Source: Cupriavidus necator A5-1 (GTDB lineage: Bacteria > Pseudomonadota > Gammaproteobacteria > Burkholderiales > Burkholderiaceae). From it: a DNA stretch of 64,000 nt. The notes under the pieces are model-generated. The model did not search any database and was not told the origin of the DNA. It worked only from the letters and a program-made list of their open reading frames with translations. Positions 27,656 through 36,370 of the stretch are shown piece by piece (positions within the stretch are counted from its first letter, which is position 1; each line of letters begins with the position of its first letter). The stretch is taken from NCBI RefSeq assembly GCF_000744095.1, contig NZ_JQLI01000008.1:1736001-1800000 (forward strand). The letters are read 5' to 3'. The translations under genes were made by a program, and so were the position numbers.

Positions 27656-27680
27656 GTTCCGCGATACGGAACTATGTTCC
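27656..27680. promoter_or_regulatory. IclR-type operator candidate upstream of the Bug gene
   Basis: GTTCCGCGATACGGAAC is a perfect dyad with 6-bp arms and a 5-nt spacer. It overlaps GGAACTATGTTCC, a second perfect dyad. TTCCG-N5-CGGAA is a form used by IclR-family regulators. The regulator is not adjacent. Confidence 0.5.
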
Positions 27681-27806
27681 ACAATGGGCGCGGTAGCGAT
27701 TCAACCGGGAAAGAGCGCGCAAAGGAATTGGTGAGAACCCGCGTATCAAGAAAGCGGTGGGCGTGCCATCAGCGCGGGAGGGCGGGCAAGAGGTGAGGCG
27801 GCAACG

Positions 27807-27837
27807 AAAAAAGCCGGAAGCAAGCTTCCGGCTTTTT
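27807..27837 (-). terminator. Terminator of tRNA-Lys copy 1
   Basis: AAAAAGCCGGAAG / CTTCCGGCTTTTT with a 4-nt loop, just downstream of the minus-strand tRNA. Symmetric A and T runs make it potentially bidirectional. Confidence 0.85.
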
Positions 27838-27847
27838 ATGAATTCGC

Positions 27848-27923
27848 TGGTGGGGCGTGAGTGACTCGAACACTCGACCTACGGATTAAGAGTCCGCTGC
27901 TCTACCAACTGAGCTAACGCCCC
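27848..27923 (-). tRNA. tRNA-Lys (anticodon CTT), copy 1
   Basis: 76 nt on the minus strand. GGGGCGT pairs with ACGCCCC, then A and encoded CCA. The anticodon arm is GCGGA-CTCTTAA-TCCGT, giving CTT, which decodes AAG. Identical, with short flanks, to the copy at 30646-30721. Confidence 0.96.
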
Positions 27924-28071
27924 AACGAAGAAAAAGATTGTAGCAAGGTACCGAATAAGACGCAATAGTTAGGCGCGATTTTTTTGCGAGCCGGTTTTCG
28001 GGGTCGCTACAATGCGCACGCCGTCACTCGCGTCGCACGCGGTGTCGTCCGATCCACCAGCCTGCTGAACC

Positions 28072-28980
28072 ATGCACGCCAGAGTCCTGCGCTATCTCGA
28101 CGAGGTCGTTCGCCGCGGTTCGATCCGCAAGGCGGCCGAGCACCTGCACGTGGTGCCGACCGCGGTCAACCGGCAGATCCTCGATCTGGAGGCCGAACTG
28201 GGCGCGCCGCTATTCGAGCGCATCAACAAGCGGCTGCGGCTGACGCCGCTGGGCGAGATGGTGCTGGCGCACGTGCGCCAGACGCTGCGCGAGCACGACG
28301 CGCTGCGCGAGCGCATCGAGGACTTCAAGGGCGCGCGCCGCGGCGACGTCACCGTGGCAGTGACAGCAGGCCTGGCGGGCTCGCTGATGCCGTCGCTGGT
28401 GCATGACTTCCGCCTGCGCTATCCGGGCATCGTGGTGCGTGTCAGCGACCTGCCGGTGGCGGACATCGTCGCCGCGGTGGAGCAGGGCGACGCCGACCTC
28501 GGCCTGGGCTACGACCTGCCCGAGCTGCCGGCCTTCCGGGCGTTGGCCACCAGCGACTGGCAGATCGGCGCGGTAGTGCCGCCTGGCCATGCACTGGCCG
28601 CGCAGCCGTCGGCGCTGCTGAGCGAATGCGTGGGTTACCCGCTGATCCTGCCGGCGCCGTCGCTGTCGATCCGCGCGATCCTGGACGACGCCTTTGCCCG
28701 CAATGCGATCGAGGTGTCGCCGGTGGCCGAGTCCACTTCGACCGTGCTGATCCGGCAACTGGTAATGCTCGGCACCGGCATCGCACTGCTGAATCCGCTC
28801 GACGTGATGGAGGAGCGCGCACGCCAGGCGCTGGTGTACGTGCCGCTGCGCGACCGCCACCTGCAAGGCCAGACGCTGACGCTGGTGGCCCGCGCCAGGG
28901 GTTCGCTCAGCGCGGCGGCGCAACTGATGGCCGAGCGTATCGGCGAGGCGCTGGCGGCGCTGTTCGCGCAGGCGCGCTAG
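28072..28980 (+). CDS. LysR-family transcriptional regulator
   Basis: 302 residues. N-terminal wHTH (VVRRGSIRKAAEHLHVVPTA, then LEAELGAPLFERINKRLRLT) and a periplasmic-binding-protein-like effector domain (VTVAVTAGLAGSLMPSLV...). It is co-directional with the deaminase-like gene 130 nt downstream, a likely target; an 8-bp perfect dyad lies in the gap. The ATG at 28072 gives the standard LysR start. Confidence 0.93.
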   Translation: MHARVLRYLDEVVRRGSIRKAAEHLHVVPTAVNRQILDLEAELGAPLFERINKRLRLTPLGEMVLAHVRQTLREHDALRERIEDFKGARRGDVTVAVTAGLAGSLMPSLVHDFRLRYPGIVVRVSDLPVADIVAAVEQGDADLGLGYDLPELPAFRALATSDWQIGAVVPPGHALAAQPSALLSECVGYPLILPAPSLSIRAILDDAFARNAIEVSPVAESTSTVLIRQLVMLGTGIALLNPLDVMEERARQALVYVPLRDRHLQGQTLTLVARARGSLSAAAQLMAERIGEALAALFAQAR

Positions 28981-28999
28981 CTGCCGGTACCAGGCAGCG

Positions 29000-29020
29000 C
29001 TGTCCACTTTTTGTGGACAG
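29000..29020. promoter_or_regulatory. Inverted repeat CTGTCCAC-N5-GTGGACAG
   Basis: A perfect 8-bp dyad with a TTTTT loop, 90 nt before the deaminase-like gene. It could be the LysR operator or a terminator of the LysR transcript; there is no T-run after it, which favours an operator. Confidence 0.45.
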
Positions 29021-29110
29021 GGTGGTCGGAATTCTGCGCTTAGGGATTGGCATCGCGGCACCGTAGACTGCCGGCCATCCTCTCCACCCGAACGCAGAAG
29101 GAATGCCGCC

Positions 29111-30499
29111 ATGACCCTGATTGCCCTGAACGCCGACGTGCTGGTCACGATGGACGCGCAGCGCCGCGAAATCCGCGATGGCGCGCTGGTCGCGGAAGGC
29201 CCGGCCGTGCAGTGGATCGGCCCGACCTCGGAGTTGCCGCCGCAGTACCGCCGCATGGTCGACGACGGCAGCGCGCAGGTGCTCGACATGCGCGGCCGCG
29301 TGGTCACGCCGGGCCTGGTCAACACGCACCACCACATGTACCAGAGCCTGACGCGCGCGGTGCCCGCGGCGCAGGATGCCGAGCTGTTCTCGTGGCTGAC
29401 CAACCTGTACATGCTGTGGTCGCACCTGACGCCGGAGATGATCGCGGTATCGACCAGGACCGCGATGGCCGAGCTGATGCTGTCGGGCTGCACTACCACC
29501 AGCGATCACCTTTACCTCTATCCCAACGGTGCGCGCCTGGACGACTCCATCGCCGCCGCGCAGGAGATGGGCATGCGCTTCCACGCCGCACGCGGCTCGA
29601 TGAGCGTGGGCCGCAGCAAGGGCGGCCTGCCGCCCGACGTGGTGGTGGAGGAGGAGGCCGCCATCCTGCGCGACAGCCAGCGGTTGGTGGAGCAGTACCA
29701 CGACAGCGCCCGTCACGCGATGCTGCGCATCGTGCTGGCGCCGTGCTCGCCGTTCTCGGTCTCGCGCGACCTGATGCGCGAGTCCGCCAATCTGGCTCGG
29801 CACTACGGCGTATCGCTGCACACCCACCTGGCCGAGAACGACAACGACATCGCCTACTCGCGCGAGAAGTTCGGCATGACGCCGGCACAGTATGCCGAGG
29901 ACCTGGGCTGGGTCGGCCACGACGTGTGGCATGCGCACTGCGTCAAGTTGGACGAGGAGGGCATCGCACTATTCGCCCGCACCGGCACGGGTGTGGCGCA
30001 TTGCCCGTGCTCGAACATGCGGCTGGCGTCCGGCATTGCCCCGGTGCGCGCGATGCGCGATGCGGGCGTGCCGGTCGGGCTGGGCGTCGATGGCAGTGCG
30101 TCGAACGACGGCGCGCATATGCTGGGCGAGGCGCGCCAGGCGCTGCTGCTGCAGCGGGTCGGCTACGGCCCGGCGGCGATGAGCGCGCGCGAGGCGCTGG
30201 AAATCGCCACGCTGGGCGGTGCGCGCGTGCTCAACCGCGACGATATCGGCGCGCTGGCGCCGGGCATGTCGGCGGACTTCGTTGCCTTCGATATGTCCGC
30301 GGTCGGGTTTGCCGGCGGTGGCCACGATCCGGTGGCGGCGCTGGTGTTCTGCACGCCGGCCAATGTCGCGGCCAGCGTGATCAACGGGCGTGAAGTGGTG
30401 CGCGACGGCGCGCTGCTGACCGCCGATCTGCCGAACGTGCTGACACGTCACCGCGCGCTGGCGCGCACGCTTTTCGAGCGTGCCAGTATCGGTGCCTGA
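29111..30499 (+). CDS. Amidohydrolase, 8-oxoguanine deaminase / AtzB-like
   Basis: 462 residues of the TIM-barrel amidohydrolase superfamily. Metal ligands: HxH in TPGLVNTHHHMYQSL (His73, His75), a later His in LHTHLAEND and the Asp in GLGVDGSASND. CTTTSDHLYLYPNGA and AHCPCSNMRLASGIAP are typical of the 8-oxoguanine / isoxanthopterin / hydroxydechloroatrazine deaminase group. The likely reaction is hydrolytic deamination of a purine or pterin; the exact substrate cannot be read from sequence. The start follows GAAGGAATGCCGCC. Probably regulated by the upstream LysR. Confidence 0.87.
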   Translation: MTLIALNADVLVTMDAQRREIRDGALVAEGPAVQWIGPTSELPPQYRRMVDDGSAQVLDMRGRVVTPGLVNTHHHMYQSLTRAVPAAQDAELFSWLTNLYMLWSHLTPEMIAVSTRTAMAELMLSGCTTTSDHLYLYPNGARLDDSIAAAQEMGMRFHAARGSMSVGRSKGGLPPDVVVEEEAAILRDSQRLVEQYHDSARHAMLRIVLAPCSPFSVSRDLMRESANLARHYGVSLHTHLAENDNDIAYSREKFGMTPAQYAEDLGWVGHDVWHAHCVKLDEEGIALFARTGTGVAHCPCSNMRLASGIAPVRAMRDAGVPVGLGVDGSASNDGAHMLGEARQALLLQRVGYGPAAMSAREALEIATLGGARVLNRDDIGALAPGMSADFVAFDMSAVGFAGGGHDPVAALVFCTPANVAASVINGREVVRDGALLTADLPNVLTRHRALARTLFERASIGA

Positions 30500-30602
30500 T
30501 TGCAGGGGTGACGGCGCCGGCATGCCCTGGCGCCGTTAGGCGATGCGTGCGGCAAGCGCATGACAGCTGCGGTGAAAAATCGCGAATAAGAAAAGAGAAA
30601 GC

Positions 30603-30634
30603 AAAAGGCCGGAAGCATCGCTGCTTCCGGCCTT
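30603..30634 (-). terminator. Terminator of tRNA-Lys copy 2
   Basis: AAAAGGCCGGAAGCA / TGCTTCCGGCCTTT with a 4-nt loop, similar in sequence to the terminator of copy 1. On the plus strand it could also end the deaminase transcript. Confidence 0.8.
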
Positions 30635-30645
30635 TCTGTATTCGC

Positions 30646-30721
30646 TGGTGGGGCGTGAGTGACTCGAACACTCGACCTACGGATTAAGAGTCCGCTGCTC
30701 TACCAACTGAGCTAACGCCCC
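30646..30721 (-). tRNA. tRNA-Lys (anticodon CTT), copy 2
   Basis: Identical to copy 1 over the whole tRNA and about 10 nt of flank (attcgctgg before, aacga after on the plus strand). Together the copies form a direct repeat of about 87 bp, 2.8 kb apart, enclosing the LysR and deaminase-like genes. Confidence 0.96.
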
Positions 30722-30946
30722 AACGAAAAACGAGATTGTATCAGGATTTCTGGCGCTGTCAAATGTTTGGTGCGAGTCTCTGCAGAGCATGCCAACTGCC
30801 GCGAAAGCGGCGTTTCGTCACGTGCATGGAACCGAACGCCAGCGCCAGAGGTCTTCGGTTTGAGCGCATTCGCACAAGGTGTACCGGTACGATTCGCCAG
30901 AGCCATGTTAGGATTCTTCTCCACTTGCATATGGAGGGCTGCACCG

Positions 30947-31210
30947 ATGGAAATCAAATTCCAAGAGCAAGAGCGCTACGACATCAACAATGAAGGCTTG
31001 CTCTTTCAGGCGATCGTGAATGGCGAGAAGGTGACTTGCGTGGTGACACGTGAAGCACTGTGGGAAGGCTTTAGCGCCGATCAGGTGCTGTCGCTGGAAG
31101 AGGCATTCCGTGCCGGCCGCGAAACCATCGAACGCGCCGCCGTGGTGCTGATCGAGCAGGGCGCGCCCCAGCCAATCGTCGTCAAGCGCGCCCACGTGGC
31201 GCCGATCTGA
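30947..31210 (+). CDS. DUF1488-family protein
   Basis: 87 residues: MEIKFQEQERYDINNEGLLF, then VNGEKVTCVVTREALWEGF and a C-terminal helix. This is the usual DUF1488 pattern of a small soluble protein of unknown role. The start follows ATGGAGGGCTGCACCG. The upstream block CCATGTTAGGATTC resembles those before 9907 and 10280. Confidence 0.82.
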   Translation: MEIKFQEQERYDINNEGLLFQAIVNGEKVTCVVTREALWEGFSADQVLSLEEAFRAGRETIERAAVVLIEQGAPQPIVVKRAHVAPI

Positions 31211-31427
31211 TGAGGATGGATGCCCCGGCCAGCCGTTGGCATGCCGTGGGCGCCCATCCGCTGTCAGCTTCGTTGCCAAGTACCTCAGCGTAGGGCCGTC
31301 CGGTCTTGCGTGCCCCAGCCGGCAGTGCCGGCGCAGGCAATCCCCAGCTTCCCCTTCAATCTTTTTTAAGTCTTTTTTTCAGATCTTTCAGCCACTGCTC
31401 GCTGGTCGCTGGCGCGTGCACGCTGCG

Positions 31428-33263
31428 CTAGCGCGCCGGCGCGCCTGTGCCTGGTGCCGCGGGTTCGGCCTGCGTGGCAAGGGCGCCGGCCCCAGGCCGT
31501 GATGCGCATTCCTCGAAGATCCTTGCGTGGCATTGCGCGCAGATCTCCGGCGACAGCTTGCCGATGATCGTGTGCAGCGCCTGCCGCTTGGTCGGGAAAA
31601 TATGGCCAGGCCCGAGCTTGTCGCTGAAGCCGGTCTGCTCCCACGTCTGCAGCACCTGCGTGCGCGGACGGTGGAAATACAGGTCACCGCCCAGCGCGCG
31701 GCGCTCGGCCAGTTCGCTTTCCCACATCTCGGCGCCGGCCAGGTCGATGAAGTTCATGCTCTTGGTCATCGCCAGCAGGTGGGTCTGGCCGGCATTGACG
31801 GTGCGCAGCCAGTGCAGGCGATCGGTCACGTATTGCACGGCGCCGAAATAGATCGCGCCTTCCATGCGCAGCAGCTTCAGCTGCGGGCATTCCGGCTGCG
31901 GGCGGCGCAGTTCGTCCAGCGGCGTGAAGCGGCGGTCGGGATCGTCGGCATCGGGCACCAGGCTGCGCACCGCCGGCCGCGAGGTGCGGTACAGGTAGGC
32001 CACCAGCGACAGCACGGTGCCGAGCAGCACCGCCATTTCCAGCCGGATCACCAATGTGGCGGCGAAGGTGCCGATGGCGATCGCGAACTCCGTGCGGCTC
32101 AGCGTGAAGATGCGGCGCAGGCGCGCGATATCGAGCAGGCCCCACGCCACCAGCAGCAGCATCGCCCCGATCGCGGCCATCGGGATCTGCGCCAGCAGCG
32201 GGGCGCTAATTGCCACCAGCGCCAGCAGCCACAGCGCCGAGAACACGCTTGCCAGCGGCGTGCGCGCACCGGCCTCGAAGTTAGGCACCGAACGGTTGAG
32301 CGAGCCGCACGAGATATAGCCGGAGAAAAAACCGCCGGCGATATTCGACAGTCCCTGGCCGATGAACTCGCGGTTGGCGTCGATATGCTGGCCGGAGCGC
32401 AGCGCCACCGCCTTGGCGATCGAGATCGACTGGCCCAGCGCGACGATGGTCAGCGCCGAGGCGATGCCCAGCAGGTCGGGCAGCTTGCGCCAGTCCACGT
32501 CAGGCACGTTGAAGTGCGGCAGCGCCGACGGGATCGGCCCGACCACTTTGACATGCTGGCCGGCCGCGCCGGCCTGGTTCAGCAGCAGCGCCACGCCATA
32601 GCCGGCCAGCAGCCCCAGCAGCATGAACGGCAGCTTGCGCCACAGCCGCTTGCACACCAGCGTCACTATCAGTGTGATGGCGCCGACGGTGACCGCGGCC
32701 CAGTTGATCGTATCGACGTTCTCGAACAGGTGGCGCACGGCCCCGAAGGCGCTGGTGCCGGTCGGTACCTCCAGCCCGAACAGGTCCTTCAGCGCATACA
32801 AGCCGATCAGCGTCGCGGCGCCGCAGGTGAAGCCGAGCAGCACCGATGGCGAGATAAAGTTGGCCAGCGAGCCGAGCCGCAGCGTGCCCACTGCAAGCTG
32901 CATCACGCCCACCAACACGGTGACCGCCAGCGCCAGCCCGATATAGGCCGGACTGCCGGCAAACGCCAGCGGGCTCAGCATCGCAAACAGCGCCAGCGAA
33001 TTGGCATTGGTCGGCCCCGACATCACGTGCCAGCTCGAGCCGAACAGCGCCGCCACGATGCACGGCACTACCGCGCTGTAGATGCCGTACTGCGGCGGCA
33101 GGCCGGCCAGCGTGGCAAAGGCCACGCCCTGCGGCAGCACCAGCACGGCGCCAAGCAGGCCGGCGACCAGGTCGGCGCGCAGCGTGGTGGGGTCGACGCG
33201 CCGGCTCCACGGGAACAGGCGGGTCAGGATGGATCCGGGATGGGACGCTGGCATGGGGCGCAA
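31428..33263 (-). CDS. SulP-family anion transporter with STAS domain
   Basis: 611 residues. The N-terminal 12-14 helix SLC26/SulP membrane domain begins RADLVAGLLGAVLVLPQGVAFA and includes GISCGS-type and NAGGFFSGY-type signatures (SNIAGGFFSGYISCGSLNRS). The C-terminal STAS domain runs from about residue 465 (LKLLRMEGAIYFGAVQYV). It probably moves sulfate, bicarbonate or a dicarboxylate. An unusual extension after STAS carries CAQCHARIFEEC. Start ambiguous: 33263 or ATG 33254. It follows xthA by 44 nt on the same strand. Confidence 0.9.
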   Translation of the reverse strand: MRPMPASHPGSILTRLFPWSRRVDPTTLRADLVAGLLGAVLVLPQGVAFATLAGLPPQYGIYSAVVPCIVAALFGSSWHVMSGPTNANSLALFAMLSPLAFAGSPAYIGLALAVTVLVGVMQLAVGTLRLGSLANFISPSVLLGFTCGAATLIGLYALKDLFGLEVPTGTSAFGAVRHLFENVDTINWAAVTVGAITLIVTLVCKRLWRKLPFMLLGLLAGYGVALLLNQAGAAGQHVKVVGPIPSALPHFNVPDVDWRKLPDLLGIASALTIVALGQSISIAKAVALRSGQHIDANREFIGQGLSNIAGGFFSGYISCGSLNRSVPNFEAGARTPLASVFSALWLLALVAISAPLLAQIPMAAIGAMLLLVAWGLLDIARLRRIFTLSRTEFAIAIGTFAATLVIRLEMAVLLGTVLSLVAYLYRTSRPAVRSLVPDADDPDRRFTPLDELRRPQPECPQLKLLRMEGAIYFGAVQYVTDRLHWLRTVNAGQTHLLAMTKSMNFIDLAGAEMWESELAERRALGGDLYFHRPRTQVLQTWEQTGFSDKLGPGHIFPTKRQALHTIIGKLSPEICAQCHARIFEECASRPGAGALATQAEPAAPGTGAPAR

Positions 33264-33307
33264 TGGAAAGGCTCAGCGCCGGCCGTCGCCGGACGCCGTG
33301 GCGGCGT

Positions 33308-34138
33308 TCAGCCGCAGTGCAGCGTCGCGACCACCGGTGTGTGGTCCGAGGGCTGTTCCCAGGTGCGTGGCACGCGGTCGATCACGCACGCCGTGCAGTG
33401 CTCGGTCAGCGCCGGCGACAGCAGGATGTGGTCGATGCGCAGTCCGGCATTGCGCCGGAACGCGAGCATGCGGTAATCCCACCACGAGAAGGCCTTCTCG
33501 GGCTGCTCGAACTTGCGGAAGGCATCGGCCAGGCCCAGTTCCACCAGCGCGGCAAAGGCGGCACGCTCCGGCGGCGAGACCAGGTTCTGGCCTTCCCACT
33601 TCGCCGGGTCGTGCACGTCGCGGTCTTCGGGCGCGATATTGAAGTCGCCCAGCAGCGCCAGGCGCGGATGGCGGACCATCTCCTCGCGCAGCCACGCGGT
33701 CATCGCCTCCAGCCATTTCAGCTTGTAGACGAACTTCTCCGACTCGGGCGATTGCCCATTCGGGAAGTACGCGCAGACCAGGCGCAGGTCACCATAGGTG
33801 GCGGCGATCACGCGTTGTTGCGCATCCTCGAAGCCGGGGATGTTGCGCACCACGTCGATCGGGCCGGGCATGCTGACGTCGCGGGCCAGGATGGCCACGC
33901 CGTTATACGTCTTCTGCCCGGTGTAGATGCTGTGGAAGCCCGCGTTCTCCAGCTCGGCCAGCGGGTACTTGTCGTCCGGCAGCTTCAGTTCCTGCAGGCA
34001 CAGCGCGTCGATCGGCGCGCCGGCCTGGTCCTGCTCGGCCAGCCATTGCAGCACCTGCGGCAGGCGCACCTTGAGCGAGTTGACGTTCCAGCTGGCAATA
34101 CGGAGGGGGCCGTTGGTTGGCAGAACCACTGCGCTCAT
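33308..34138 (-). CDS. xthA: Exodeoxyribonuclease III
   Basis: 276 residues of the ExoIII/APE1 family of AP endonucleases and 3'-5' exonucleases for base-excision repair. Motifs: RIASWNVNSLKVRL, LCLQELK (catalytic Glu), YNGVAILAR, LLGDFNIAPEDRDVHD, LRIDHILLS, SDHTPV (catalytic Asp-His). The ATG at 34138 overlaps the prlC stop by 4 nt, so the pair is translationally coupled; longer in-frame readings are spurious. Confidence 0.95.
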   Translation of the reverse strand: MSAVVLPTNGPLRIASWNVNSLKVRLPQVLQWLAEQDQAGAPIDALCLQELKLPDDKYPLAELENAGFHSIYTGQKTYNGVAILARDVSMPGPIDVVRNIPGFEDAQQRVIAATYGDLRLVCAYFPNGQSPESEKFVYKLKWLEAMTAWLREEMVRHPRLALLGDFNIAPEDRDVHDPAKWEGQNLVSPPERAAFAALVELGLADAFRKFEQPEKAFSWWDYRMLAFRRNAGLRIDHILLSPALTEHCTACVIDRVPRTWEQPSDHTPVVATLHCG

Positions 34139-36228
34139 GCCGTCATCCCGCCGTGGCGCAGCAGCGCGTCGATCTGCGGCGCGCGGCCGCGGAAGGCGAC
34201 GAAGGACTCCATCGCCGGGCGGCTGCCGCCCACCGACAGGATCTCGCGCTGGTAGCGCGCGCCGGTCTCGCTGTCGAGCACGCTGCCCGACAGTTGCGCC
34301 GCTTCTTCGAAGGCTGCGTAGACGTCGGCGGACAGCACCTCGGCCCACTTGTAGCTGTAGTAGCCCGCGGCGTAGCCGCCGGCAAAGATATGGCTGAAGG
34401 TGTTCGGCCAGCGCGACAGCGGATGCTGCGGCACCACGTGCACGCGGTCATTGATCTGGCGCGACAGGTCGAGCACCGAGGCCTCGCCGGCCGGATCGAA
34501 GTCCGTATGCAGGTGCATGTCGAACGACGAGAATACGATCTGGCGCAGCGTCATCATGCCGTTCTGGAAGTTCTTGGCGGCCAGCATGCGGTCGAACAGC
34601 ACGCGCGGCAGCGGCTCGCCGGTATCGACCTGCTGCGTCATGCCGGTCAGCACTTCATACTCCCAGCAGAAGTTCTCCATGAACTGCGACGGCAGCTCCA
34701 CCGCATCCCATTCCACGCCGTTGATGCCCGACACGCCCAGCTCGCCCACCTGCGTCAGCATATGGTGCAGGCCGTGGCCGAACTCATGGAACAGCGTGAT
34801 GACCTCGTCGTGCGTGAACAGCGCCGGCTTGTTGCCGACCGGCGCGGAGAAGTTGCAGGTCAGGTAGGCCACCGGCGTCTGCACGGCGCCGTGCTCCAGC
34901 ACCTTGCGGCCGCGGGCATCGTCCATCCAGGCGCCGCCGCGCTTGCCTTCGCGCGCGTACAGGTCGATATAGAACTGGGCCAGCAGCGTGCCGTCGGGCG
35001 TGGTCACGCGGAAGAAGCGCACGTCCTTGTGCCAGGTCTGCGCCTGCTCGGGCTCGATGCGCACCGAGAACAGCTTCTGCACCACGCCGAACAGGCCTTC
35101 CAGCACCTTGGGTTCCGGGAAGTACTGTTTGACCTCGTGCTCGGAGAACGCATAGCGCTGCTGGCGCAGTTTTTCCGAGGCATAGGCCACGTCCCACGGC
35201 GCCAGCTCGGCCAGGCCCAGCTCGGCGGCGGCGAAGGCCTTCAGCTCGGCCCAGTCCTTCTCGGCGTAGGGACGCGCCTTGACCGCGAGTTCGTCGAGGA
35301 ACTTCAGCACCTCGGCGGGCGAATCGGCCATCTTCGGCACCAGCGAGACTTCGCCATAGCACTGGTAGCCCAGCATCTGCGCTTCTTCACGGCGCAGCGC
35401 GAGCTGGTCGCGCATATTGGCGGTGTTGTCCCAGTCGGCCTGGCCCTGGCCGTACTGCGCGGCGAGTTCCGAGGCGCGCGTGACGTTGGCCTCGTACAGG
35501 GTCTGGCGCAACGCGCGGTCCTCCGCGTACTGCAGCACCGGGAAGTAGGACGGGAAATGCAGCGTGAACTTCCAGCCGGCCTTGCCTTCCTTCTCTGCGG
35601 CGTGGTGGGCGGCTTCCTTCGCGTCGTCGGGCAGGCCGGCGAGGCGCGCTTCGTCCTCGACATAGAGCGCGTAGGTGTTGGTGGCGTCCAGCACGTGGTC
35701 GGAGAAGGCCTTGGACAGCTGCGCCTGCTGTTCCTGGATCTCGGCGAAGCGCGGCTTCTGGTCCTCGGGGAGTTCGGCGCCGCCCAGCCGGAAGCCGCGC
35801 AGCTCGTTCTCGATCAGCTGGTGGCGCGCCGCGCTCATGCCGGCGAACTCCGTGCTGGCGGCCAGCGCCTTGTACTTGTCGTACAGCGCCAGGCTCTGGC
35901 CGAGCGACGACCAGAACTCGGTCATACGCGGCAGGTTGTCGGCGTGTGCCTTGCGCAGCTCGGGCGTATCGGCGACGGCGCTCAGGTGGCTGACCACGCC
36001 CCAGGCACGGCCCAGCGGCTCGGTGGCCGCTTCCAGCGCCTGCACGGCGTTGGCCCAGTCGGCGGGCATGGCGGGATCCTCGGCGCGGGCGACGGCCTGC
36101 TGCGCGCGCTCGAGCAGCACGTCCAGCGCCGGGCTGATGTGCTCGGGCCGGATCTCGGCAAAGCGGGGCAGGTCGGAAAAGTCCAGCAGCGGGTTCTGAG
36201 CCTGATTGGCGTTGGCAGCTTGGTCCAT
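34135..36228 (-). CDS. prlC: Oligopeptidase A (M3 metallopeptidase)
   Basis: 697 residues from the ATG at 36228. A cytoplasmic zinc endopeptidase that degrades short peptides, including cleaved signal peptides. The zinc site HEFGHGLHHML is at His481-Glu482-His485, with the third ligand in the downstream VELPSQFMENF region. The N-terminal DFSDLPRFAEIRPEHISPAL is typical of PrlC. It is upstream of and coupled to xthA and follows folD on the same strand after 142 nt. Confidence 0.95.
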   Translation of the reverse strand: MDQAANANQAQNPLLDFSDLPRFAEIRPEHISPALDVLLERAQQAVARAEDPAMPADWANAVQALEAATEPLGRAWGVVSHLSAVADTPELRKAHADNLPRMTEFWSSLGQSLALYDKYKALAASTEFAGMSAARHQLIENELRGFRLGGAELPEDQKPRFAEIQEQQAQLSKAFSDHVLDATNTYALYVEDEARLAGLPDDAKEAAHHAAEKEGKAGWKFTLHFPSYFPVLQYAEDRALRQTLYEANVTRASELAAQYGQGQADWDNTANMRDQLALRREEAQMLGYQCYGEVSLVPKMADSPAEVLKFLDELAVKARPYAEKDWAELKAFAAAELGLAELAPWDVAYASEKLRQQRYAFSEHEVKQYFPEPKVLEGLFGVVQKLFSVRIEPEQAQTWHKDVRFFRVTTPDGTLLAQFYIDLYAREGKRGGAWMDDARGRKVLEHGAVQTPVAYLTCNFSAPVGNKPALFTHDEVITLFHEFGHGLHHMLTQVGELGVSGINGVEWDAVELPSQFMENFCWEYEVLTGMTQQVDTGEPLPRVLFDRMLAAKNFQNGMMTLRQIVFSSFDMHLHTDFDPAGEASVLDLSRQINDRVHVVPQHPLSRWPNTFSHIFAGGYAAGYYSYKWAEVLSADVYAAFEEAAQLSGSVLDSETGARYQREILSVGGSRPAMESFVAFRGRAPQIDALLRHGGMTA

Positions 36229-36370
36229 GGCGTGTTCTCGGTTGGGCTGGCCTCGGTGGGGCACTGCTTCAGAGGCAATGCTCTGCAGATGGGGCCGGGG
36301 CGCCGGGTTTTCCAGCGCCCCGTGTGGCCTGGTGTGACGTATCGTACTGTACGCCGAACGCGTCCAGGTT

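Larger units (their letters stand above)
27501..27847. other. Intergenic region Bug gene to tRNA-Lys
   Basis: 347 nt without a gene. It contains the IclR-type dyad cluster (27656-27680) and the tRNA-Lys terminator (27807-27837). No convincing reading frame with a ribosome-binding site was seen. Confidence 0.5.

Noticed and set aside
31463-31492. Cytochrome c motif in the SulP C-terminus
   Set aside because: The CXXCH pattern is in a cytoplasmic tail, so heme c attachment is not expected; reported only as a possible metal or redox site.
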